Shown here: piece after piece, positions 59,225-64,000 of the stretch
How the letters are laid out: every line of letters starts with the position of its first letter
Position numbering within the stretch: the first letter of the stretch is position 1
Assembly: GCA_026008535.1 (NCBI GenBank)
Contig: BRKX01000002.1
Location: forward strand, 57,118,170-57,182,169
DNA length: 64,000 bases
Direction: 5' to 3'
From: Perilla frutescens
Taxonomy: Eukaryota > Streptophyta > Magnoliopsida > Lamiales > Lamiaceae
Translations under genes and position numbers: made by a program
Notes under the pieces: model-generated
The model's input: only the letters and a program-made list of their open reading frames with translations
The model's database searches: none
What the model was told of the DNA's origin: nothing

Positions 59225-59487
59225 AGACTTTACAGCCAAAAGCCAATCGGATTGGTTGGAGAAAATGGATACCATCAGATTCCAGGGGGCAGTTCTCAGT
59301 TGACGTATCCTTCAGCTTGTAGACCATTCTTCAGATTGGTTGACTTTGACTCTACTTGAGTTCCTTTTTGATGCCCTGGACTGGTCAGCTCCGATCTACA
59401 TCTTGAACTTTAGTCAGTTTTTCATAACTAATTTTGACATCTCATCAAAACCTGATTCTAGGGGTTCCTTGATAGTTTTTCCTAACA
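59225..59487 (-). repeat. Detached U3 end of the Copia LTR
   Basis: On the - strand it starts TGTTAGGAAAAACTATCAAG, then CCCCTAGAATCAGGTTTTGA, a normal Copia LTR start, next to the GAAGG duplication. Its continuation toward 56268 is interrupted by the inverted coding block. Confidence 0.7.
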
Positions 59488-60325
59488 GAAGGATTTTTTA
59501 TTCTTTGTTTGATTTTTAGGGCTTGGTATTTGGGGGTACAATTTGATTTCTTTTGATTTAGGGCTTGGTATTTGGGGATGTCCGCTAAAAGAATGGTGTG
59601 GATATTAATTTGAAATTTATGGCAAATAACTGCCAACATGGGACCCCCTTGATAATTTGATTTAAAATGGATACCGTTCCATAATTTGATTTAAAATGGA
59701 TACCGCTCGAAAGAGGTATTCAACTTAGAGATGATACCGTCCGATGTATAATGTAGACGGCATTGTAATATTTCAACTCTAGTTCGGTTCCCTTCCAATA
59801 CCACTTGGATACCGCCCATATTAAATTAAGGTACTCGAGCGGTATTTAATTTAAATTTCATATCGTTCTCGTATTACATGAACGGTATTGATATATTTTA
59901 ACTCTAGTCCAGCTTCGAAACAATACCGCTTGAATACCGTCCGCAATAAAATTACGGTATTTGAGCGGTATTCAAATTAAATTTCATATTGTTCTTGTAT
60001 TACATGGACGGTATTGAGATTTTTCAACTCTAGTCCAACGATATTTCAAATACCGCTTGAGCGGTATTCAAATATGGACGGTATTGAAATATTTCAACTC
60101 TATTTCGGTTCCCTTGCAATACCGCTGAGATACCGCCCGTATTAAAATTATGGGTTTCGAGCGGTATTTCATATTCCGAGGTTTGAGCACACACGTGAGG
60201 AGTAATTTTACGTATTTATTAGTCTAATTTGAGCCAGAAAATGAGTACTTTGTCTTACAATTTCTGAAAAATGAGAGGGCCCACATCTGAATACATTGGA
60301 AAATGAAAAAATAGAGATATATTAA
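59488..60325 (-). promoter_or_regulatory. Promoter region of Ulp1 gene B with tandem GCGGTAT units of about 125 bp
   Basis: Without the Copia insertion this is the sequence upstream of the ATG at 47142. Near 59500-59580 the phrase TTTAGGGCTTGGTATTTGGG occurs twice. From about 59680 to 60180 a unit of about 125 bp recurs three to four times: TTTCAACTCTAGTTCGGTTC, then AATACCGCTTGGATACCGYC, then GAGCGGTATT, then ATTACATG-ACGGTATTG. Confidence 0.75.
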
Positions 60326-60404
60326 ATATAGTGAGTATTTCTTGAATGTGTGTAGCAAAGTAGCTAAAGGGGATTTTTAGTTAAGGGATATGAGTATTTA
60401 AATT
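60326..60404 (-). repeat. Right terminal inverted repeat of the MULE
   Basis: The complement begins near AATTTAAATACTCATATCCC and continues TTAACTAAAAATCCCCTTTA, then CACACATTCAAG, matching 31296-31372. The flanking sequence afterwards has no GCGGTAT motif. Confidence 0.75.
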
Positions 60405-60540
60405 TTTCTCTCTTGTCATATTGCGTTTGGTTAGTAGTGCCACATTATTGCTTTACATCATTATAAAACAACATAAACATGTTTAAAATTATTGAAATAT
60501 ATATTTGGATATAATCATGAATAGCATTTGCAAAATTACA

Positions 60541-60778
60541 CTCCTTCCGTTTTTGAATAAATGTCATTTTAGTATTTTAATTTTGTTTCAAAAAAAGTAC
60601 TATTCTATAAATTCTAAACAGAAAATTCACATTTTTACACGTTTACCCTCACTTAATGCATTCAAACCGCTAAATTTAAGTCATTTAATATATTTACACA
60701 AGAATATATTAAATAACTCGATTAATTTATTAATTTGTGTGTATTTATTCAAAATGACTTAATAAAAAACGGAGGGAA
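60541..60778. mobile_element. Stowaway-like MITE
   Basis: CTCCTTCCGTTTTTGAATAA at the left and, on the complement, TTCCCTCCGTTTTTTATTAA at the right, both followed by GTCATTTT, form the terminal inverted repeats. A TA lies at the right edge; the left edge is CA, so the duplication is imperfect. 238 bp, non-coding. Confidence 0.8.
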
Positions 60779-61453
60779 TATGTATTAGATGCATCGATTG
60801 CAATGCTGAATATGATGCTTGGAATCTTATAATTACGGAGTACAATGTTTTGATATATATAAAAGAACACATTTTCTTAATTATTACTTGTTTGCTTTAA
60901 AAAATAATTTGTTTAATAATTCTAAAAGATATTATATTTACTAAAAAAATTAATTCTCTTATATCTAATAAGATAAATAAACTATTATATATACATATAA
61001 TCATCACTAATAATTAAGAGTATATAATTATCAAATTAAAAGTTTTATATTTTTCATTTAGTTCCTATATATAATAACGAATTTAATCACAATCTAACCA
61101 ACCCAACGTTGTTGAACTCAAGCTGTGAAGCCTGACCGTTTATATTTATTAGCTCAAAGGAACCATTATGAAATTTAGTTCCAAGTAGTTTACAAGTCGT
61201 TTGTCGTTTATACTACAACGAATTCATAAGTACTGTTTGATCATTCAATTAAAAAAATACAAGTAATAAAATTTTAAAAGTAAGCCATACTCAAAAAATA
61301 GTTTTCTATTATTTCTAAAATCAAAAGACTGGAAGTTAATTGCTGCCAGCAAATTTCGTACTAAAATTAGGTTGTAAATAAGAAATTTGATGTAGGTAGT
61401 AAGAAATCTGATATAGGTAGTTGCCAAGTCGCTTTCATTAATTTCAACAAACC

Positions 61454-61457
<4 letters not shown>
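60779..61457. other. AT-rich intergenic DNA
   Basis: No gene or element recognised. Confidence 0.45.

Positions 61458-61514
<57 letters not shown>
61458..61514. repeat. Long TA microsatellite
   Basis: About 28 uninterrupted TA units. Confidence 0.97.
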
Positions 61515-61516
<2 letters not shown>

Positions 61517-61652
61517 CTTTTTTTTTTCTTTCAAAATAACATTTTGCCCTTTTCCCCTAAAGTTGGCTCCCATCGGTTTCGGCCCCCTTCTTATAATTGC
61601 AATAATTTTTTCTTTATATGTGTGGTTTATAATTAGGCCAACCATTTCCTAT

Positions 61653-61654
<2 letters not shown>

Positions 61655-61708
<54 letters not shown>
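61655..61708. repeat. ATT trinucleotide microsatellite
   Basis: Eighteen uninterrupted ATT units. The apparent poly-Leu open frame at 61563-61769 is caused by it. Confidence 0.97.
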
Positions 61709-61709
<1 letters not shown>

Positions 61710-61928
61710 CCAAAAGGACTGCCTTCGCCGTACGATTTCTTTTTTCGGTTTTGGCCTTTTGTCTCATAGATGTATTATTCGGTTGATGGTGTCTTCATTA
61801 AATCGGACAAATTGGTAATTACGCCCTTTAATCCGTTTTTATTTTCTCAGCCGTTCTTGTTCAATAATAACATTTGCACATTGCTAAAAAAAAAAAAAAA
61901 CATTTGCACAACGCTTTCAGTATACTAA

Positions 61929-62745
61929 GGAGCTCATTGGTATGTATGAATGAAATGGTCATTTTCATTATTATGATTCCTGAAGGAATCGAAATGATCA
62001 TTTCATTCATTCTCCATGGGTTTAACTATTTCCAATGAACCAAAAATAATAATATATTATATATTTACACATAATCACGTTTTATAATATTATTTGATCA
62101 TATTTGGAAAAAAATAATTTAAAATTAGATTAAATAATTTATTTTATTATTTTGTAATTATTTTTATATTATTTATTTATTTAAAAAAGTAAAAATATAT
62201 ATTAAAATAAAATTTTGATAGTTCTTAAAATTGTATTTAAGAAAAATGGAAGTAATACCAAAATAAATGTACCATATGAATATATTCTAATAAAAAACAA
62301 ACTATGTATTTGATATAATTTAATATATTCAGATAAAAAATTGAAATAATAAACCGTTTTATATGAAGTAAAAATCTTTTTATTATAGTATACAAATTAT
62401 TATATGTGTATTAATTAAATACTTTAGAATAAAGATTTTATTAAGATAAATAAATTAAAATTTTCTAAAGAAATAGAAAAAAATCACATACTTTAAAAGA
62501 AAAATACAGTTTAGAAATATAAGAAGAAAATATTATATCATGTTAATAATATTAGCTGCTACACTTTATTTAATTATAAAGAAATTTGAAAGTATTGTAA
62601 AATATTCATTTTATAATATAAAAAAATAAAGAAATATTCAATTCCGTTCTTCATTCTGGTGACACACCAATAATAAGAATTGTCATTTCATTCCTAAGTT
62701 CAATCCATTCATACATAATATCATTCTTTCATATCAATCACCTCC
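61929..62745. mobile_element. PIF/Harbinger (Tourist-like) non-autonomous element
   Basis: The left end GGAGCTCATTGGTATG and the complement of the right end GGAGGTGATTGATATG are inverted repeats. TAA lies on both sides (61926-61928, 62746-62748), the duplication used by PIF/Harbinger elements. The interior of the 817-bp unit is very AT-rich and non-coding. Confidence 0.75.
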
Positions 62746-62748
62746 TAA

Positions 62749-62975
62749 GATGTATCGAGTTATTTGGTCAAACGAGTCAAAATTGGATCAAAATCACGGG
62801 TCAACTCGTCTCTTTAAAAAATGTAAAAAAATATCTATCATATAAAAAAAAATGTAAAAAAAATATCTTCCAATTTGAAATTTTATTTTCCTTGGGAGGT
62901 ATCCGGAAGGAATAAGATCGTCAGATCGATTCATACATAAGAAAAAGTTCACGAATTTGTATTTATTCAAAAAAA
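62749..62975. other. Short intergenic stretch
   Basis: Nothing recognised apart from A-runs. Confidence 0.4.
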
Positions 62976-63640
62976 ATTAATTGTTGAGCACAGTGCACGA
63001 GCTTACATGTCGAATGAGTGCAATGCGCTACTCGTCGAATTAAAAAAATTCATTTTAATTTTAGGGTACGGTTCACTAGTTCCATTTTAAAATATATATT
63101 TATTTCGAAAAATTAATTGTCAAGTGCAGTGCACGAGCTCATGTGTTAGCATCGTGCAAATGAATTGCGCAAGTCGCTATATATATTAAAAAAATTAAAT
63201 TAACTCATTTTAATTTTAGGGTTCAGTAATTCTACTTTAGGGTATATATTTATTTCAGAAGAATTAATTGTTGAGCTCACGCGTTAGCATCAAACGAGTA
63301 AACTGCGTGATTCATTGGAGTTAAAAAATTAAATTTATTCACTTTAATATTAGAGTTCATTAATTCTATTTTAGAGTATATATTTATTTAAAAAAATATA
63401 TTATTAAGCATAGTGTAAGAACCCATGTATTAACCTCGGAAAGTGCACTGCAGAGTCATCCGATAAAAATAATTTAATTAAGCCACTTTCATAAAAATAT
63501 ATAATTTTTAAGAAAAAAACTTTAAAAAATATATATCTGAAAATCAAACAAAAAAAAAGATACGCGTAGCGCGTACGTGGTGGCGTCCGCGGGCCGATCT
63601 GACGCAGTGGTTGATGCGGCTGTCTTGCACCGAAAACCTC
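62976..63640 (-). repeat. Dispersed repeat family, copy 3: four degenerate units of about 140 bp
   Basis: Units starting near 62976, 63112, 63260 and 63398 share TTAATTGTTGAGC-CAGTGC, ACGAGCTCATGTGTTAGCAT, then TTTAATTTTAGGGT and ATATTTATTT. The complement of one unit matches 21580-21655 inside copy 1. The GC-rich head (CGCGTAGCGCGTACGTGG, 63560-63600) plus A-run mirrors the head and T-run at the start of copy 2 (29715-29755). This is the same family in opposite orientation, with the internal unit multiplied. Confidence 0.75.
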
Positions 63641-63889
63641 CCCTAACATTAGACTACATAGGAATTAGGAACTAAATACTGTATAATTCATAACAAACCA
63701 AATGTGTTATTTTCTCTCTCTAATATTGTAATTAATACATTTTCAGCTAGAGATTTAATGTAAAAATGAAATTTTATTTGAAAATGAATTCGTAGCGACG
63801 GGTATGTGAAAGGAAGACTAGCTTACATTCATATATACTTCAAATGTCGGAATAAGACAATTTTCATGCATTTTATTTTAAAAATTCTC
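63641..63889. other. Intergenic DNA
   Basis: No gene or element recognised. Confidence 0.4.
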
Positions 63890-64000
63890 TTTTTTTTATT
63901 GGATGTCGAGGATAACCCGCAGTCGCTATCATGGTGCGCATTGGGTAAACTCCGTCTCTATGTAATAGCCTGCAAACCTACACAGGGGAGATAAACCACA
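63890..64000 (-). mobile_element. SINE, 3' part, running off the window
   Basis: Complementary to the SINE body: on the + strand a T-run, ATGTCGAGGATAACCCGCAG, GCGCATTGGGTAAACTCCGT, then ATGTAATAGCCTGCAAACC. It matches 22884-22970 closely. The promoter half should lie beyond 64000. Confidence 0.75.

Larger units (their letters stand above)
47156..59487 (-). mobile_element. Rearranged Copia retrotransposon nested in the MULE
   Basis: The 12,332-bp insertion begins TGTTGGTCCCGG and ends TTTTTCCTAACA. It is flanked by GAAGG at 47151-47155 and 59488-59492. Joining its flanks restores the 5' leader of Ulp1 gene B just upstream of its ATG (47142). gag, protease, integrase, reverse transcriptase, the primer-binding site and LTR pieces lie on the - strand. 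An RNase H fragment and an additional ORF lie on the + strand at both sides. It has no GCGGTAT arrays, as expected of a later arrival. The additional ORF and a gag with a long coiled coil suggest a Sirevirus-like (SIRE/Maximus) lineage; that lineage call is inference. Confidence 0.88.
31296..60404. mobile_element. Large Mutator-like element (MULE) with transposase and two Ulp1 genes
   Basis: Terminal inverted repeats about 75 bp long and diverged (roughly 31296-31372 and 60326-60404) share CATAT-YCTTAACTAAA, the following CCCCTTTA and CACATTCAA. Between them are a MURA transposase gene (+, 32531-35233) and two paralogous DUF1985-Ulp1 genes (-, 35571-39422 and 42694-47142). Arrays of GCGGTAT occur in most of the non-coding space. 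A 12.3-kb Copia insertion (47156-59487) splits it; without that the element is about 16.8 kb. MULEs carrying Ulp1-like genes are known in plants (the Kaonashi type). No target-site duplication could be matched, so the outer borders are approximate. All its genes carry disabling lesions. Confidence 0.8.

Noticed and set aside
60405..60430. A 9-bp target-site duplication for the big MULE
   Set aside because: Several pairings with the left flank were tried by eye; none matched convincingly, so none is claimed.
61563..61769. 68-residue Leu-rich membrane-like protein
   Set aside because: Produced by the ATT microsatellite.

Overview
This window is nuclear DNA of a flowering plant, almost certainly a eudicot. 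It is AT-rich and intron-bearing, it holds two plant-specific transcription factor genes (a trihelix protein and an ALOG/LSH protein), and it carries plant transposon families of nearly every class. The repeat style suggests an asterid, but only weakly. No rRNA, tRNA, CRISPR or bacterial feature was seen.

Layout. 1-687: 3' end of a trihelix gene on the + strand, with its last intron. 1.9-5.8 kb: a foldback element, a decayed hAT element and a GC-rich tandem array. 5.8-12.9 kb: mostly featureless AT-rich DNA with microsatellites. 12,888-13,403: an intact single-exon ALOG/LSH gene on the - strand, the only complete host gene seen. 13.4-31.3 kb: intergenic DNA with small transposons, several defined to the base by target-site duplications (TSDs): a solo LTR (CCCAT), a 1.1-kb non-autonomous Mutator-like element (AACTTGAAA), a hAT derivative (CTAACAAT), two Stowaway MITEs (TA) and a CACTA derivative (TGA). 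SINE-like sequences and a dispersed repeat seen at three loci are also present.

31.3-60.4 kb: the centrepiece, one large Mutator-like element (MULE) of about 29 kb, bounded by diverged terminal inverted repeats. It carries a MURA-type transposase gene (+) and two diverged copies of a multi-exon gene (-) that combines a DUF1985-like N-terminal region with a C-terminal Ulp1 (C48) cysteine-protease domain. Its non-coding space (promoters, introns, spacers) is filled with a short motif, GCGGTAT, or its complement, often spaced about 10 bp apart and amplified into 118-bp, about 125-bp and 429-bp tandem repeats. All three genes have stop codons or frameshifts, so this copy is probably dead.

47,156-59,487: a 12.3-kb Copia retrotransposon inserted into the 5' leader of the second Ulp1 gene, with GAAGG on both sides. 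Inside, gag-pol reads on the - strand, while an RNase H fragment and an additional ORF read on the + strand, so this copy is rearranged. It lacks the GCGGTAT arrays.

60.4-64 kb: a Stowaway-like element, long AT and ATT microsatellites, a Harbinger/Tourist-like element (TAA), an inverted copy of the dispersed repeat, and the start of another SINE.
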